Counted from the stretch's first letter, positions 9,314 to 20,013 are shown. The stretch is 64,000 nt of DNA from Pumilibacter intestinalis (GCF_943193005.1 NZ_CALPCH010000002.1:124001-188000); one strand, 5' to 3'. Numbers and translations: made by a program. The notes: generated by a model not told the origin, from the letters alone.

Positions 9314-11116
9314 ATGGAAAGGCAGAAACACATACGAAATTTTTGCATTATAGCGCACATAGACCACGGAAAGTCTACGCTTGCCGACCGTTTGATTGAA
9401 AAGACGGGCACGGTATCCATGCGCGAGCTTACCGACCAAATTCTCGACAGCATGGATATAGAGCGCGAGCGCGGCATCACTATAAAACTTACGCCCGTGC
9501 GCATGAAATATTCCTACAACGGAGAGGATTACGAACTCAATCTCATAGACACGCCGGGGCACGTCGATTTTACATACGAGGTGTCGCGGTCGCTCGCCGC
9601 GTGCGAAGGCGCGGTGCTCATAGTAGACGCAACGCAGGGCGTTGAGGCTCAAACTTTGGCAAATGTGTATTTGGCGGTTGACAACAACCTTGAGGTTATA
9701 CCCGTTATAAACAAGATTGACCTTCCGAGCGCGCGCCCCGAAGAAGCGATACGCGAAATAGAAGACGTTATCGGTCTGCCCGCCGAAGACGCGCCTTTGG
9801 TGAGCGCTAAAGAGGGGCTTAACATAGAAAAGGTGCTCGATAAGATAATTACCGACGTGCCGCCGCCGTCGGGCGATGAGAACGCGCCGCTCAAAGCTCT
9901 CATTTTCGACTCCTATTACGATAATTACAAGGGCGCGGTATGTTTGGTGCGCGTTATAGACGGCTGCGTAAAAGCGGGAACGAAAATCCGCATGATGCAC
10001 AACGGTAAGGAGTTTGACGTTACCGAGGTTGGCATTTTCAATCCCAAGCCCATAGAGTGGCATTCGCTCAAAGCGGGCGACGTGGGATACGTTTGCGCGA
10101 GCATTAAAAACGTGTCGGACACCGAGCCGGGCGACACCATAACCGACGCTCTCGCGCCCGCCGCCGAGCCGTGCCCCGGTTACAAGAAAGTACAGCCCGT
10201 TGTATACTGCGGAATATTTTCCACCGACGGAAGCAGATACAACGACCTAAAGGACGCTCTCGAAAAGCTCAAGCTCAACGACGCGGCTCTTTTCTTCGAG
10301 CCGGAGGTTTCCGTTGCGCTCGGGTTCGGTTTTCGTTGCGGATTTTTGGGACTGTTGCACATGGAGATTATACAGGAGCGGCTCGAGCGCGAGTTCAATC
10401 TCGACCTCATTACCACCGCGCCGAGCGTAAACTACATGGTTTACAAGACCGACGGAGAGGTGGTTACGGTGACAAATCCGAGCAATTTGCCCAATCCGTC
10501 GGAAACGGACAGGATAGAAGAACCGTTTGTTAAAGCTATGATTTTTACTCCGCCCGAATATATAGGCTCGGTAATGGAACTTTGTCAGGACAAGCGCGGC
10601 ACATATATAAACATGGTTTATTTGGATAAAACCCGCGTGCGCATAGAATACGAAATACCGCTCAACGAAATAGTTTACGACTTTTTCGACAATCTCAAGT
10701 CGCGCACGCGCGGATACGCGAGTTTCGATTACGAGATAAAGGGCTACAAAGCCGAGGACCTCGTAAAGCTCGACATACTTTTGAACAACGAAATTTGCGA
10801 CGCGCTCAGCATAATAGTGCACCGCGAAAAGGCGTATGCTCGCGGTCGCTCCATAGCCGAAAAGTTGAAAGAGGTGATACCTCGCCAACTGTTCGAAATA
10901 CCCATACAGGCGTCTATAGGCAATAAGGTTATAGCCCGCGAAACGGTAAAGGCAATGCGCAAAGACGTGCTTGCCAAGTGTTACGGCGGCGATATCACGC
11001 GAAAGAAAAAGTTGCTCGAAAAGCAAAAAGAGGGCAAGAAGCGCATGCGACAGGTGGGTAGCGTGGAAGTGCCGAGCGAAGCGTTTATGTCGGTGCTCAA
11101 ACTCGACGACAAGTAG
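9314..11116 (+). CDS. lepA: Elongation factor 4 (LepA)
   Basis: This 600-residue translational GTPase is thought to act on stalled or mis-translocated ribosomes and in 30S biogenesis. G1 is AHIDHGKST (about 14-22), G3 DTPGH (from 79) and G4 NKID (from 133). The EF-G-like domains and the LepA-specific basic C-terminus ending in MSVLKLDDK complete the usual family length. The ATG at 9314 follows a good Shine-Dalgarno sequence and gives the canonical start. An upstream in-frame TTG at 9269 overlaps the promoter and is rejected. hemW follows seven bases after the stop, so the two are probably co-transcribed, a common arrangement in Bacillota. Confidence 0.97.
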   Translation: MERQKHIRNFCIIAHIDHGKSTLADRLIEKTGTVSMRELTDQILDSMDIERERGITIKLTPVRMKYSYNGEDYELNLIDTPGHVDFTYEVSRSLAACEGAVLIVDATQGVEAQTLANVYLAVDNNLEVIPVINKIDLPSARPEEAIREIEDVIGLPAEDAPLVSAKEGLNIEKVLDKIITDVPPPSGDENAPLKALIFDSYYDNYKGAVCLVRVIDGCVKAGTKIRMMHNGKEFDVTEVGIFNPKPIEWHSLKAGDVGYVCASIKNVSDTEPGDTITDALAPAAEPCPGYKKVQPVVYCGIFSTDGSRYNDLKDALEKLKLNDAALFFEPEVSVALGFGFRCGFLGLLHMEIIQERLEREFNLDLITTAPSVNYMVYKTDGEVVTVTNPSNLPNPSETDRIEEPFVKAMIFTPPEYIGSVMELCQDKRGTYINMVYLDKTRVRIEYEIPLNEIVYDFFDNLKSRTRGYASFDYEIKGYKAEDLVKLDILLNNEICDALSIIVHREKAYARGRSIAEKLKEVIPRQLFEIPIQASIGNKVIARETVKAMRKDVLAKCYGGDITRKKKLLEKQKEGKKRMRQVGSVEVPSEAFMSVLKLDDK

Positions 11117-11123
11117 CCGTAAA

Positions 11124-12212
11124 ATGCAAAAGCAGGGGTTATACGTTCATATTCCGTTTTGCCGCAGCAGATGTTCCTACTGCGGCTTTGTTTCGTGCAC
11201 CGATATTTGCGCGGCGGAAAAATACGTCGGGTCGCTCGTATCCGAAATGAGAGAGAGGGCGGGCGGAGAAGCCGACACCGTATATATCGGCGGCGGAACT
11301 CCGTCGGTACTGCCGCGCGGACTTTTAACGAAAATTGTCGGCGCGTTGCGAGAGAATTTTGCAATAAGCGAAAACGCCGAAATCACCGCGGAAGCCAATC
11401 CCGACAGTTGCGACTCGGAGTTTTTGCACGAGGCGAGAGAGTGCGGAATAAACAGGTTGAGTTTGGGCGTTCAAACTTTGAACGACTGCTTGCTCGCGCG
11501 GATAGGGCGGCGGCACAACGCCGAACAGGCATACCGCGCGGTGCGCTCGGCGCAAAAAGCGGGGATAACGAATATAGGATGCGATTTGATGCTCGCTCTT
11601 CCCGAGCAGACCGAAAAAGACGTTGTTTACGCCGTGGATACGTTGGCTTCGTGGGGAGTAAAACACATTTCGGCATACTCGCTTTCGGTAGAGAAAGAAA
11701 CGGCGCTGTATAACAGCGGTTACGCGCCCGACGAGGACAGGGCGGCGGATATGTACGAAGCCGCGTATGGCAGGCTCAAGGCTCACGGATTCGAGAGATA
11801 CGAGGTGAGCAACTTTTGCAAGGCGGGACACCAAAGCCGACACAATCTCAAATATTGGCGGCTCGAGCCTTACGCGGGGTTGGGCGCGGCGGCGCACTCG
11901 TATAACGGAACGGTTCGCAGTCGCAACACCTCGAATATAAGCGAATACATTTCGGGGCGGCGCGGCGAGGTTTGCGAGCAAACAAGCATGAGCGAAAAGC
12001 TCGAAGAATATATAATGCTCGGGCTCAGAACAAAATACGGCGTAGAGTTTTCTAAGCTGAACGCACTGTTCGGCGGCGATTGGCTCAAAGCCAAAGCGCG
12101 GGAAATTTCCGAGCTTTGCGAGGGCGGATATATTCGCCGCTCGGAGCGGGGCATAACGCTTACCGAAAAGGCGTATTTCGTGATGAACTCCGTGATATTG
12201 CGGCTTATTTGA
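11124..12212 (+). CDS. hemW: Radical SAM heme chaperone HemW
   Basis: This 362-residue radical SAM protein has its 4Fe-4S cluster ligands at C13, C17 and C20 (CRSRCSYC). It lacks the extra cysteine of true coproporphyrinogen dehydrogenase HemN, which points to HemW, a heme-binding protein proposed to insert heme into respiratory enzymes. GGGTPS and the C-terminal HemN-type domain are present. The ATG at 11124 places the cluster motif at the usual position; longer frames would run into lepA. The lepA-hemW-hrcA order is widespread in Bacillota. No heme biosynthesis genes are in the window, so its client here is unknown. Confidence 0.92.
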   Translation: MQKQGLYVHIPFCRSRCSYCGFVSCTDICAAEKYVGSLVSEMRERAGGEADTVYIGGGTPSVLPRGLLTKIVGALRENFAISENAEITAEANPDSCDSEFLHEARECGINRLSLGVQTLNDCLLARIGRRHNAEQAYRAVRSAQKAGITNIGCDLMLALPEQTEKDVVYAVDTLASWGVKHISAYSLSVEKETALYNSGYAPDEDRAADMYEAAYGRLKAHGFERYEVSNFCKAGHQSRHNLKYWRLEPYAGLGAAAHSYNGTVRSRNTSNISEYISGRRGEVCEQTSMSEKLEEYIMLGLRTKYGVEFSKLNALFGGDWLKAKAREISELCEGGYIRRSERGITLTEKAYFVMNSVILRLI

Positions 12213-12247
12213 AAGCGTAAAAACAGCAAAAATATCATTGCAAAGAT

Positions 12248-12276
12248 TTGACATGCGCGTTTGTATATGGTATATT
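12248..12276 (+). promoter_or_regulatory. Sigma-A promoter of the hrcA operon
   Basis: TTGACA (12248-12253) and TATATT (12271-12276) are exactly 17 bp apart. Transcription should begin within the CIRCE operator at 12281. Confidence 0.8.
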
Positions 12277-12280
12277 ATAT

Positions 12281-12307
12281 TTAGCACTCAAGCGGGTAGA
12301 TTGCTAA
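12281..12307 (+). promoter_or_regulatory. CIRCE operator (HrcA binding site)
   Basis: TTAGCACTC, a nine-base spacer and GATTGCTAA match the CIRCE inverted repeat (TTAGCACTC-N9-GAGTGCTAA) with one mismatch in the right arm. Its overlap with the expected transcription start fits repression by HrcA, whose gene is next. A further half-site-like AGTGCTAA is at 12323-12330. Confidence 0.9.
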
Positions 12308-12354
12308 TAGTCGGTGCGCTACAGTGCTAATATTCGAGGAGGAAGCCGAGCGCG

Positions 12355-13434
12355 TTGGGCATATCGGGCAGAAAAGAAAAAATACTGCAAGCGGTAGTTG
12401 ACAGCTACATAAATTCATGCGAGCCGATATCGTCCGCGGAAATAAAGGAACATCATCTTCCCGCGCTCAGCACGGCTACGATAAGAAACGAACTCGCCGC
12501 CCTCGAAGAAATGGGGTATCTCGTTCAGCCGCACACGTCGGCGGGCAGAATACCCACGGCGGAAGCGTACCGCCTGTACGTTGAACGGCTTATGCCCAAG
12601 CGCAAGCTCACGCGAAGCGAGCTTAAAACGGTTAAGCGTTATTTCAACCGCAAAATAACAGAGCTTGACGACGTACTGAAAAACACGGCTAAGGTGATTT
12701 CGGAAATAACAAATCTTACGAGCGTTGCGTACGCGCAGGATATCAGCGACGCGGTGATACAAAACGTAAAGATTGTTAAAGTTACGAACACCACCGCGCT
12801 CGTAATCATAGTTACGAGTTTGGGAATACTCAAAGACGCGACTCTTTCGGTGGGCGCGAACGTAGACGACGAATACTGCAACACCACCGGCGAGTTTATG
12901 ACCGAGGTATTTGCCAATCACACCATAAATGAGGTGTTAAAGCCAAACAATCTGATAAAGAAAGTAAAAAAAGAGTACGAACAGGTTTTCAAAACCGTGC
13001 TTAAAATCTTAAAGTCGTACAGTCACGAAGAGATGATTAGCGATATAGTGCTCGAGGGCAGCGCGAAGATACTCGAACAGCCCGAATACTCCAATCTGCA
13101 AAAAGCGAAAGCGATGCTCGAAATACTCGACGCGAAAGAAGAGCTTGTGCCCGTTCTCAAAAACAACGACGATATGAACTTGTCTATTAAGATAGGCAGA
13201 GACAACGAGATACGCGAAGGCATGCCCGAATGCGCGATAGTGACCGCGAGCTATTCCATAAACGGCGTAAACATAGGAAACGCCGGCGTAATAGGTCCGA
13301 TAAGAATGGACTATCCCAAAGTTATCTCGGTACTCGATTATATCGGTAAAACGATAAACATGCTGCCCGAGCACGCCGGACAAAGTTCGGACGGAGAGGG
13401 CGACGGCGGCGAAAGCGTTTCCGACGGCGAGTAG
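12355..13434 (+). CDS. hrcA: Heat-inducible transcription repressor HrcA
   Basis: This 359-residue repressor binds CIRCE operators and is kept active by GroEL, so it senses unfolded protein. The N-terminal winged helix (about 1-75) includes STATIRNELAALEEMG and the wing PHTSAGRIPT. The remainder is the GAF-like dimerisation region, ending with an acidic tail. Translation starts at TTG 12355 after GAGGAGG at 12336-12342; no closer ATG fits the family's N-terminus. It heads hrcA-grpE-dnaK-dnaJ and should repress its own operon through the CIRCE element upstream. Confidence 0.96.
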   Translation: MGISGRKEKILQAVVDSYINSCEPISSAEIKEHHLPALSTATIRNELAALEEMGYLVQPHTSAGRIPTAEAYRLYVERLMPKRKLTRSELKTVKRYFNRKITELDDVLKNTAKVISEITNLTSVAYAQDISDAVIQNVKIVKVTNTTALVIIVTSLGILKDATLSVGANVDDEYCNTTGEFMTEVFANHTINEVLKPNNLIKKVKKEYEQVFKTVLKILKSYSHEEMISDIVLEGSAKILEQPEYSNLQKAKAMLEILDAKEELVPVLKNNDDMNLSIKIGRDNEIREGMPECAIVTASYSINGVNIGNAGVIGPIRMDYPKVISVLDYIGKTINMLPEHAGQSSDGEGDGGESVSDGE

Positions 13435-13457
13435 CAAGAAATAAAGGAAGGTAAAAC

Positions 13458-14072
13458 ATGGCAGAGGAAAAGAAAGAAATTACTCACGAGCGAACGGAAG
13501 AGCCAAAGACTCCTCCCGTTCAGCAAACGGCTCAGCAGCAAACGGCTCCGCAACAAAACGCGCCGCCTCCGCAGTCGCCGCAGTCGCCGCAGGCGCAAAT
13601 GGCTGCTTTAATGCAGCAGCTCGGAGTGGCTCAAGCCATAGCGGTAAAGGAAAAAAACCGCAGCGAAGAGCTTGCCAATTTAGTCAACCGAATGCAAGCG
13701 GATTTCGACAACTACCGCAAGCGTAACGCCGAACTCAACAAAAAGCAGAGAGAAGACGGCATGGTTGCGGTGTTCGAAAAGATTGTGCCCGTGCTCGACG
13801 TGCTCAAACAGGCGATTTCAATGATTAGCGACGAAAAGGTTGCGGAAGGCGTAAAGATGATTTACCGCCAAATAACCGAAATGCTTTCCGGCTTCGGCGT
13901 AACCGAAATACCCGCGCTCGGCGAGCAGTTCGACCCCAACTTGCACAACGCTATAATGCAGGTAAAGGTAAAAGACGCCGACAAAGTAAACATGGTGGTG
14001 GAGGTATTCCAAAAGGGTTACCGTATGGGTGACAGAATTATACGCCACAGTGTTGTAAAAGTAGCCAAATAA
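13458..14072 (+). CDS. grpE: Nucleotide exchange factor GrpE
   Basis: This 204-residue co-chaperone releases ADP from DnaK. The first 50 residues are a low-complexity Gln/Pro/Ala stretch. A long helix follows (about 55-105, with DFDNYRKRN), then the C-terminal beta domain (VTEIPALGEQFDPNLHNAI, close to the family signature). AAGGAAGG precedes the ATG by a few bases. It lies 23 bases after hrcA and 44 before dnaK, in the normal order. The Gln/Pro-rich N-terminus is longer than usual but GrpE N-termini are generally variable. Confidence 0.96.
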   Translation: MAEEKKEITHERTEEPKTPPVQQTAQQQTAPQQNAPPPQSPQSPQAQMAALMQQLGVAQAIAVKEKNRSEELANLVNRMQADFDNYRKRNAELNKKQREDGMVAVFEKIVPVLDVLKQAISMISDEKVAEGVKMIYRQITEMLSGFGVTEIPALGEQFDPNLHNAIMQVKVKDADKVNMVVEVFQKGYRMGDRIIRHSVVKVAK

Positions 14073-14116
14073 ACAAAAAATAAATAAGTAAAAAATTTTT
14101 CGGAGGATATATAAAA

Positions 14117-15931
14117 ATGGGTAAGATTATAGGTATCGACCTCGGAACAACCAACTCTTGCGTTGCCGTTCTCGAGGGCGGCGAGCCGGTAGTTATTCCT
14201 AACGCGGAGGGTTCGAGAACCACCCCGTCGGTTATCGGTTTTGCAAAAGACGGCGAACGTCTTGTGGGTCAGGTGGCTAAGCGTCAGGCGGTTGCAAACC
14301 CCGACCGCACGGTTATCTCCATAAAGAGAGATATGGGCACCGACCGCAAAGTGCGCATAGACCGCAAAGACTTCTCGCCGCAAGAGCTTTCTTCCATGAT
14401 ACTCACAAAGCTCAAGCAGGACGCGGAAGCGTATCTCGGCGAAAAAGTAACGCAGGCGGTAATTACCGTGCCAGCATACTTTACCGACGCGCAACGTCAG
14501 GCAACCAAAGACGCGGGGCGTATCGCAGGACTCGACGTATTGCGTATAATAAACGAGCCTACCGCGGCGGCTCTTGCTTACGGTCTTGATAAAGGGCAGG
14601 ACGCCAACCACAAAATATTCATTTTCGACTTGGGCGGCGGCACGTTCGATATTTCCATTTTGGAAATAGGCGACGGCGTGTTCGAGGTTATAGCCACTGC
14701 GGGCGACAACCGCTTGGGCGGCGACGATTTCGACCAAAAGATAATGGACTATCTCGTTGAGCAGTTCAAGAACGACAACGGAATAGACCTCAGCAAAGAC
14801 CGCATGGCTATGCAAAGACTCAAAGAGTCTGCGGAAAAGGCGAAAATAGAGCTTTCCACTTTGCAGAAAACCACTATAAGTTTGCCGTTCATTACCTCGG
14901 GCGCGGCAGGCCCTCTCCACATGGAGTACGAGCTTACCCGCAGTAAGTTCGAAGCTCTCACTCAGGTGCTCGTGGAAAAGACCATGAAGCTCACAAAGCA
15001 GGCAATGGCGGACGCGGGCTTTACCGAGAGCGATATAGACAAAGTTATTTTGGTAGGCGGTTCTACCCGTATACCCGCGGTTGTGGAAGCGGTTCGCAAA
15101 CTCAGCGGCAAAGAGCCGTTTAAGGGCATTAACCCCGACGAATGCGTTGCAATAGGCGCGGCAATTCAGGGCGGCGTGCTTGCGGGCGAGGTAAAAGACG
15201 TACTGCTTCTCGACGTAACTCCGCTTTCGCTCGGTATCGAAACCGTAGGCGGCATATTCACCAAACTCATTCCGCGCAACACCACCATACCCACCAAGAA
15301 ATCGCAGGTGTTCTCCACGGCTACCGACGGTCAGCCTTCGGTTGATATCCACGTTCTTCAGGGCGAGCGCGAAATCGCGGCGCACAACAAAACTTTGGCT
15401 CGTTTCGAGCTCGGAGGAATACCTCCCGCACCGCGCGGAGTTCCTCAGATAGAGGTTACGTTCGATATAGACGCCAACGGCATAGTGCACGTATCGGCAC
15501 GCGATAAGGGCACGGGCAAAGAACAGCGCGTTACCATTACCGCTTCTACCAACCTTACCGAAGCGCAGATACAGCAAGCCATAAAAGACGCGGAGAAATT
15601 CGCGGACGAGGACAACAAGCGCAAAGACGTAGTAGAGGCAAAGAACCACGCCGATATGCTCATATTCTCCATAGAGAAATTCCTCAAGGAAAACGGAGCT
15701 TCGGTATCGCCTTCGGAGAAAGAAGAGCTCGAGAAAGAAATGGCGAACGTGCGCGAGGTTGTTAAAACCGACGAACTCGAAGCAATTCAAGACGCCGTAG
15801 ACAGCTTGCAAAAACTCAGCAACGGAATATTCACCAAACTTTACGAAAACGGCGCAACCGCGGACTCGTCTGCGGCGGCGGGCGACGACGTGGTTGTTGA
15901 AGACGCCGAGGTTGTGGACGACAACAACTGA
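14117..15931 (+). CDS. dnaK: Chaperone DnaK (Hsp70)
   Basis: This 604-residue Hsp70 folds and holds client proteins in an ATP cycle driven by DnaJ and GrpE. The N-terminus [14 protein letters not shown], the [10 protein letters not shown] phosphate loop and [10 protein letters not shown] are Hsp70 signatures. The substrate-binding domain includes [13 protein letters not shown], and the acidic C-terminal tail ends in DDNN. As in other Gram-positive DnaKs, a segment found in the E. coli nucleotide-binding domain appears to be absent. GGAGG lies at the usual distance before the ATG. Confidence 0.98.
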   Translation: MGKIIGIDLGTTNSCVAVLEGGEPVVIPNAEGSRTTPSVIGFAKDGERLVGQVAKRQAVANPDRTVISIKRDMGTDRKVRIDRKDFSPQELSSMILTKLKQDAEAYLGEKVTQAVITVPAYFTDAQRQATKDAGRIAGLDVLRIINEPTAAALAYGLDKGQDANHKIFIFDLGGGTFDISILEIGDGVFEVIATAGDNRLGGDDFDQKIMDYLVEQFKNDNGIDLSKDRMAMQRLKESAEKAKIELSTLQKTTISLPFITSGAAGPLHMEYELTRSKFEALTQVLVEKTMKLTKQAMADAGFTESDIDKVILVGGSTRIPAVVEAVRKLSGKEPFKGINPDECVAIGAAIQGGVLAGEVKDVLLLDVTPLSLGIETVGGIFTKLIPRNTTIPTKKSQVFSTATDGQPSVDIHVLQGEREIAAHNKTLARFELGGIPPAPRGVPQIEVTFDIDANGIVHVSARDKGTGKEQRVTITASTNLTEAQIQQAIKDAEKFADEDNKRKDVVEAKNHADMLIFSIEKFLKENGASVSPSEKEELEKEMANVREVVKTDELEAIQDAVDSLQKLSNGIFTKLYENGATADSSAAAGDDVVVEDAEVVDDNN

Positions 15932-15951
15932 TTTGCGAGCAAACAAAAATA

Positions 15952-17046
15952 ATGGCAAAATCTTATTATGATGTTTTGGGTGTTTCCAAAACCGCTTCCG
16001 ACGACGAGATAAAGTCGGCGTACCGTAAGTTAGCCAAGAAATATCATCCGGACTTAAATCCGGGCGATAAAGCGGTAGCCGACCTTTTCAAGGAAGTTAA
16101 CGAGGCGTACGAGGTTCTCGGCGACCCTCAAAAACGCGCGGCGTACGACCGTCCTTCGGCGGGCGGCGGCGCAGGCGGTGCGGGAGGAGCGGATTTCGGC
16201 GGCGCGGGCGGTTCGTTCTTTGACGACTTCGTTAACATGTTTAACGGACAGGGCAAAGAAGCGGGCGGCGGTGCGAGCGGCGGCGATATTTCAATGAACG
16301 TTACTCTTACGTTTGAGGAAGCCGCGTTCGGCGTTGCGAAGGATATCTCGGTAAACCGTTTCGAGCCGTGTTCTTCTTGCAGAGGCACGGGCGCGAAGGG
16401 CGGCACTCAATATGTAAAATGTAATAACTGCGGCGGCACGGGAAAGGTGCGCTTTGCGCAGGAAACGCCGTTCGGCAGAGTTGTAAGCATGAAAGCCTGT
16501 AACGTGTGCGGCGGCACGGGCAGGATAATCAAAGAGCCGTGCCCGTCTTGCAGCGGCAGAGGACTTTTGCGCAAAAACACCACTCTGCGCATAACTTTCC
16601 CCGCGGGCATAGAACCCAATCAGATAATGACCGTGCCCGGCGAGGGCGAGCGCAGCAGAAACGGAACGAAATCCGGCAATCTCGTTTTGATGATAAACGT
16701 TATGCCGCACAAGTTCTTCAAGCGCAAGGGGCTTGACCTTGCCGTGGAGGTGCCCATTACGTTTACGCAGGCACTGCTTGGCGATAAGATTTACGTGCCC
16801 ACTCTCAAAGGCGCGAAAGTTGCGTTTCCTTTGCCCGAGGGCACGCAGAGCGGCACTACGTTTAAGCTCAAAGGTCACGGCATAGAAAACTCCAAAAAAG
16901 GCGCGGTGGGCGATTTGCTTGTTACGATAGATATAGAATTGCCCAAGAACCTTACCAAAGACCAAAAGAGCAAAATCAAAGAATTGCACGAGTCGTTCAA
17001 AACCGACCAATACGAAAAGTCGCGCGAATTTTTCAAAGGAAAATAA
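15952..17046 (+). CDS. dnaJ: Chaperone DnaJ (Hsp40)
   Basis: This 364-residue co-chaperone stimulates DnaK ATPase and delivers substrates. It has a J domain (about 1-70) with the HPD tripeptide, a Gly/Phe-rich linker (about 70-105), and a zinc-binding region with four CxxCxGxG repeats ([32 protein letters not shown]). The C-terminal substrate-binding domains follow. It begins with ATG at 15952, 20 bases after dnaK, without a convincing Shine-Dalgarno sequence, so translation may rely on coupling. A terminator follows directly. Confidence 0.97.
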   Translation: MAKSYYDVLGVSKTASDDEIKSAYRKLAKKYHPDLNPGDKAVADLFKEVNEAYEVLGDPQKRAAYDRPSAGGGAGGAGGADFGGAGGSFFDDFVNMFNGQGKEAGGGASGGDISMNVTLTFEEAAFGVAKDISVNRFEPCSSCRGTGAKGGTQYVKCNNCGGTGKVRFAQETPFGRVVSMKACNVCGGTGRIIKEPCPSCSGRGLLRKNTTLRITFPAGIEPNQIMTVPGEGERSRNGTKSGNLVLMINVMPHKFFKRKGLDLAVEVPITFTQALLGDKIYVPTLKGAKVAFPLPEGTQSGTTFKLKGHGIENSKKGAVGDLLVTIDIELPKNLTKDQKSKIKELHESFKTDQYEKSREFFKGK

Positions 17047-17052
17047 AAACGC

Positions 17053-17085
17053 AAAAAGTTCCCGATACAGGGAACTTTTTCGCCC
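17053..17085 (+). terminator. Intrinsic terminator after dnaJ
   Basis: AAAAAGTTCCC pairs with GGGAACTTTTT around a short loop and is followed by CG. It may separate the heat-shock genes from prmA, or act as a partial terminator since prmA follows at once and shows no clear promoter of its own. Confidence 0.85.
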
Positions 17086-17114
17086 TTTGGCGAAATTCGA
17101 ATAAAGGAACAAAT

Positions 17115-18029
17115 ATGAAATACTGCAAAGCAACCGTTACCACCACAACCGAATTTGCCGATACGCTTTCCGTTGTGCTTATAGATTTGGGGAGCGAAGG
17201 CGTTAGCGTTGCCGACGGCGAAGAAATCAAGCGGGTTTTGCGCGAGCACACCTGGGATTATGCCGCCGACTCTTTGTTCGAGCAGACCGACTCCGCCGTT
17301 TACGTGAGCGGATATTATCCCGAAAATCATGATTTTTCCGCTCTGATAGAAAAGCTCAACGAATTACGCGCAATGGCGGATTTGAACGCAGGCTCGCTCG
17401 AGCTGTCTTTGAACAAAGTCGATTCGGCTGATTACGAGAACGAGTGGAAGAAGTACTACGTTCCAATAGAGCTCAAAAAAACGGTTATAGTGTCCAAATG
17501 GCAAAAGTACGGCGGCGATAAACTCGCCGTATATATAGACCCCGGAATGGCGTTCGGAACGGGGAGCCACGAAACCACCAAGCTGTGTTTGAAATTTTTG
17601 GAAAAGACCGACCTGTGCGGCAAAACTTGTGCGGATATCGGGTGCGGAAGCGGTATTTTGGGTGCGGCGGCTCTAAAACTCGGCGCGAAGAGTTGTTTTA
17701 TGGCGGATACCGACGAACAGGCGGTTGCGGCGGCAAAGGAAAATTGCGAACTGAACGGAGTTTGCGCCCGTGCCGAAATAATAAATGGAACTCTCGATTC
17801 GTCCGTAAAAGACAGGTTCGAGGTGATTGCGGCAAACATAACGGCGGACGTGCTCATAAGCCTTAAAGACGCGTTTTACGGCGCGTTACGCTCGGGCGGC
17901 ATACTTATCATGAGCGGCATAATACACTCTCGCGCAACCGACGTGCTTGCGGCTTACGGCAAACTTTTTGCTCTCGAGTCGCAAGAGAGCGACGGCGAGT
18001 GGCAAGCCATGTTGTGGAAGAAGAAATGA
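17115..18029 (+). CDS. prmA: Ribosomal protein L11 methyltransferase
   Basis: This 304-residue SAM-dependent enzyme trimethylates ribosomal protein L11. The C-terminal Rossmann domain shows DPGMAFGTGSHETT, the PrmA hallmark, and ADIGCGSGILGAAALKLG, the SAM-binding motif I. The N-terminal part (about 1-110) is the L11-recognition domain. AAGGA precedes the ATG. The stop overlaps the rsmE start (ATGA). The dnaJ-prmA-rsmE-mtaB order is the usual one in Bacillota, which supports the assignment. Confidence 0.95.
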   Translation: MKYCKATVTTTTEFADTLSVVLIDLGSEGVSVADGEEIKRVLREHTWDYAADSLFEQTDSAVYVSGYYPENHDFSALIEKLNELRAMADLNAGSLELSLNKVDSADYENEWKKYYVPIELKKTVIVSKWQKYGGDKLAVYIDPGMAFGTGSHETTKLCLKFLEKTDLCGKTCADIGCGSGILGAAALKLGAKSCFMADTDEQAVAAAKENCELNGVCARAEIINGTLDSSVKDRFEVIAANITADVLISLKDAFYGALRSGGILIMSGIIHSRATDVLAAYGKLFALESQESDGEWQAMLWKKK

Positions 18030-18751
18030 AAAGATTTTTTACCCAAAGCATATCGGATAAACCTACGCTCACGGGCGAAGAGCACAAGCACTTGTCGGTG
18101 GTTTTGAGAGCCAAGACGGGCGACGAGATAATTCTTTGCACGGGCGACGGATACGACCGAATTTGTAAAATTGAAGAGATAAGAAAAAACGAAACCGTAT
18201 TGTCGCCGGTTAAAACCGTAAAAAACGAAAGCGAGCCGAGCATACGCGTCGCGCTTTTCATGTCGGTAATGAAAGGCGACAAAAACGACCTTGTGGTTCA
18301 AAAGGCAACCGAATTGGGAGTTTCGGAAATTTTTCCCGTTATAACCAGGTACGTGCAAGCTCACGACAAGACCGTAAAAACGGAGCGTTTCGGCAGGATA
18401 GTGGCAGAGGCCGCCAAACAGTGCGGCAGAAGCGTTTTGCCGAAGGTGCATGCCCCCGTTGAATTTAACGACGCGGCGCGTAAATTCTCGGAGTACGATT
18501 TGCGCGTGTTCCCGTATGAAAACGCCGAAAAGCCGTCGCTCAAAGAATTTTTGCGCGGGACTGAATGCGAGGGTATTTCGAGCGCGGCGATTTTCGTGGG
18601 TTCGGAAGGCGGCTTTGCCGAGGAAGAGGCGGAACTGTTGGCGAGCTACGGAGTTGTGCCCGTAACGCTCGGCAAACGCATAATGCGTGCCGAAACGGCT
18701 AATATAGCCGTGCTTTCGGCGTTAATGTACGAAACGGAGCAATGGCAATGA
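18026..18751 (+). CDS. rsmE: 16S rRNA (uracil1498-N3)-methyltransferase
   Basis: This 241-residue SPOUT-family enzyme methylates U1498 of 16S rRNA. The N-terminal PUA-like part contains GEEHKHLSVVLR. The C-terminal knot shows KATELGV, VGSEGGFAEEE and LGKRIMRAETA, where SAM binds. The chosen ATG overlaps the prmA stop; a GTG at 17999 in frame would lie inside prmA and is rejected. The gene overlaps mtaB by ten bases, so the three genes form a tightly coupled unit. Confidence 0.95.
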   Translation: MKRFFTQSISDKPTLTGEEHKHLSVVLRAKTGDEIILCTGDGYDRICKIEEIRKNETVLSPVKTVKNESEPSIRVALFMSVMKGDKNDLVVQKATELGVSEIFPVITRYVQAHDKTVKTERFGRIVAEAAKQCGRSVLPKVHAPVEFNDAARKFSEYDLRVFPYENAEKPSLKEFLRGTECEGISSAAIFVGSEGGFAEEEAELLASYGVVPVTLGKRIMRAETANIAVLSALMYETEQWQ

Positions 18752-20013
18752 AAGCGGTGGTATTTTCGCTTGGATGCAAGGTGAACCAATGCGAGGGGCA
18801 GTCTATCATATCCGCGTTTAACAAGCGCGGCATAACCGCTACCGACAAACTCGAATATGCCGATTTTTATGTGCTTAACACTTGCTCGGTTACGGCGGAG
18901 GCGGACCGTAAATCCCGTCAGGCGGTTTCCCGCGCGCTCAAGTTCAATCCCGCCGCCAAAATTTACGTTTGCGGTTGCAGCAGTCAAAACAACGGAGCTT
19001 TGTTCGAGGACAAGCCCAACGTGCGCATTGTTTCGGGTACTGCGCAAAAGATGAATTTCGCAGAGCTAATTCTCTCCGACCTATTTTCGGACGAGTGCGT
19101 GAGCCGCAACTGCGTGCATAATCCGCCCGCGGTTTACGAAGACGATTTGCATCCGTTTCACACAAAGACGAGAAGCTACATAAAGATACAGGACGGTTGC
19201 AACAATTTTTGCTCGTACTGCATAATTCCGTACCTGCGCGGCAGAAGCAGAAGCCGAGCGGCGGACAGCATTGTTGCGGAGGCGGTTGCCGCGGCGGAAA
19301 ATTCCAAAGAAATAGTGCTTACCGGCATTAACGTATCGGCATACGGGAGCGATATCGGCACGAATTTGACCGATTTGGTAAAGCGGTTGGGAAAAGTTTC
19401 GGCGCGTAAGCGGATAGGCTCTTTGGAGTGCACGGTTATATCTTACGAACTGTTGCAAGCCATGCGCGAAAACGGATTTTGCGACCATTTCCATTTGTCG
19501 CTTCAGAGCGGAAGCGCAAGCGTGCTCAGGCGCATGAACCGCAAATACACGCCCGAATTTTATCTTGAAAAGGTAGACGAAATACGAAAAGTTTTTCCCG
19601 ACGCGGGAATTACCACCGACGTTATCACAGGTTTCGCGGGCGAAACTCAAGAGGAATTTGCCCAAACCGCGGAGTTTGTTATAAGGGCGGAATTTTCGGA
19701 TATGCACGTGTTTCCGTACAGCGAGCGCAAGGGCACGAACGCGTGCAAACTCGCGCAAATAGATAAGTCGGTCAGGCAAGAACGCGCCCTCGAACTTATA
19801 GAGATATCGCGTCGTATGCGAGAAAAGTTTTGCGAAAACCGTATAGGCAAGATTTACGACGTTTACGCCGAAACCGAGGAGCAAGGTGAATCGGCGGGCT
19901 ATACCTCTAATTACATGAAAGTTTATTCCGACGTACCCGTCGGCGAACTTAAAAAAATTAAAATAATACAAAAATACAAAGAAGGAGTAAAAGCGGTAAA
20001 CTATGAAAAATAA
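18742..20013 (+). CDS. mtaB: tRNA (t6A37) methylthiotransferase MtaB
   Basis: This 423-residue radical SAM methylthiotransferase converts t6A37 to ms2t6A37 in ANN-decoding tRNAs. The N-terminal domain has cluster cysteines in SLGCKVNQCE, VLNTCSVT and VCGC, and the radical SAM motif is CNNFCSYC. The C-terminal TRAM-like domain is short. SLGCKVNQ marks the MtaB group rather than MiaB or RimO. ATG at 18742 and at 18748 are both possible starts. It overlaps rsmE upstream and the HIT gene downstream. Confidence 0.94.
   Translation: MAMKAVVFSLGCKVNQCEGQSIISAFNKRGITATDKLEYADFYVLNTCSVTAEADRKSRQAVSRALKFNPAAKIYVCGCSSQNNGALFEDKPNVRIVSGTAQKMNFAELILSDLFSDECVSRNCVHNPPAVYEDDLHPFHTKTRSYIKIQDGCNNFCSYCIIPYLRGRSRSRAADSIVAEAVAAAENSKEIVLTGINVSAYGSDIGTNLTDLVKRLGKVSARKRIGSLECTVISYELLQAMRENGFCDHFHLSLQSGSASVLRRMNRKYTPEFYLEKVDEIRKVFPDAGITTDVITGFAGETQEEFAQTAEFVIRAEFSDMHVFPYSERKGTNACKLAQIDKSVRQERALELIEISRRMREKFCENRIGKIYDVYAETEEQGESAGYTSNYMKVYSDVPVGELKKIKIIQKYKEGVKAVNYEK

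Noticed and set aside
14018-15958. 646-codon open frame antisense to dnaK
   Set aside because: It exactly shadows dnaK; the length follows from the codon bias of the real gene. The peptide is Arg/His/Tyr-rich with no recognisable domain and no ribosome site.
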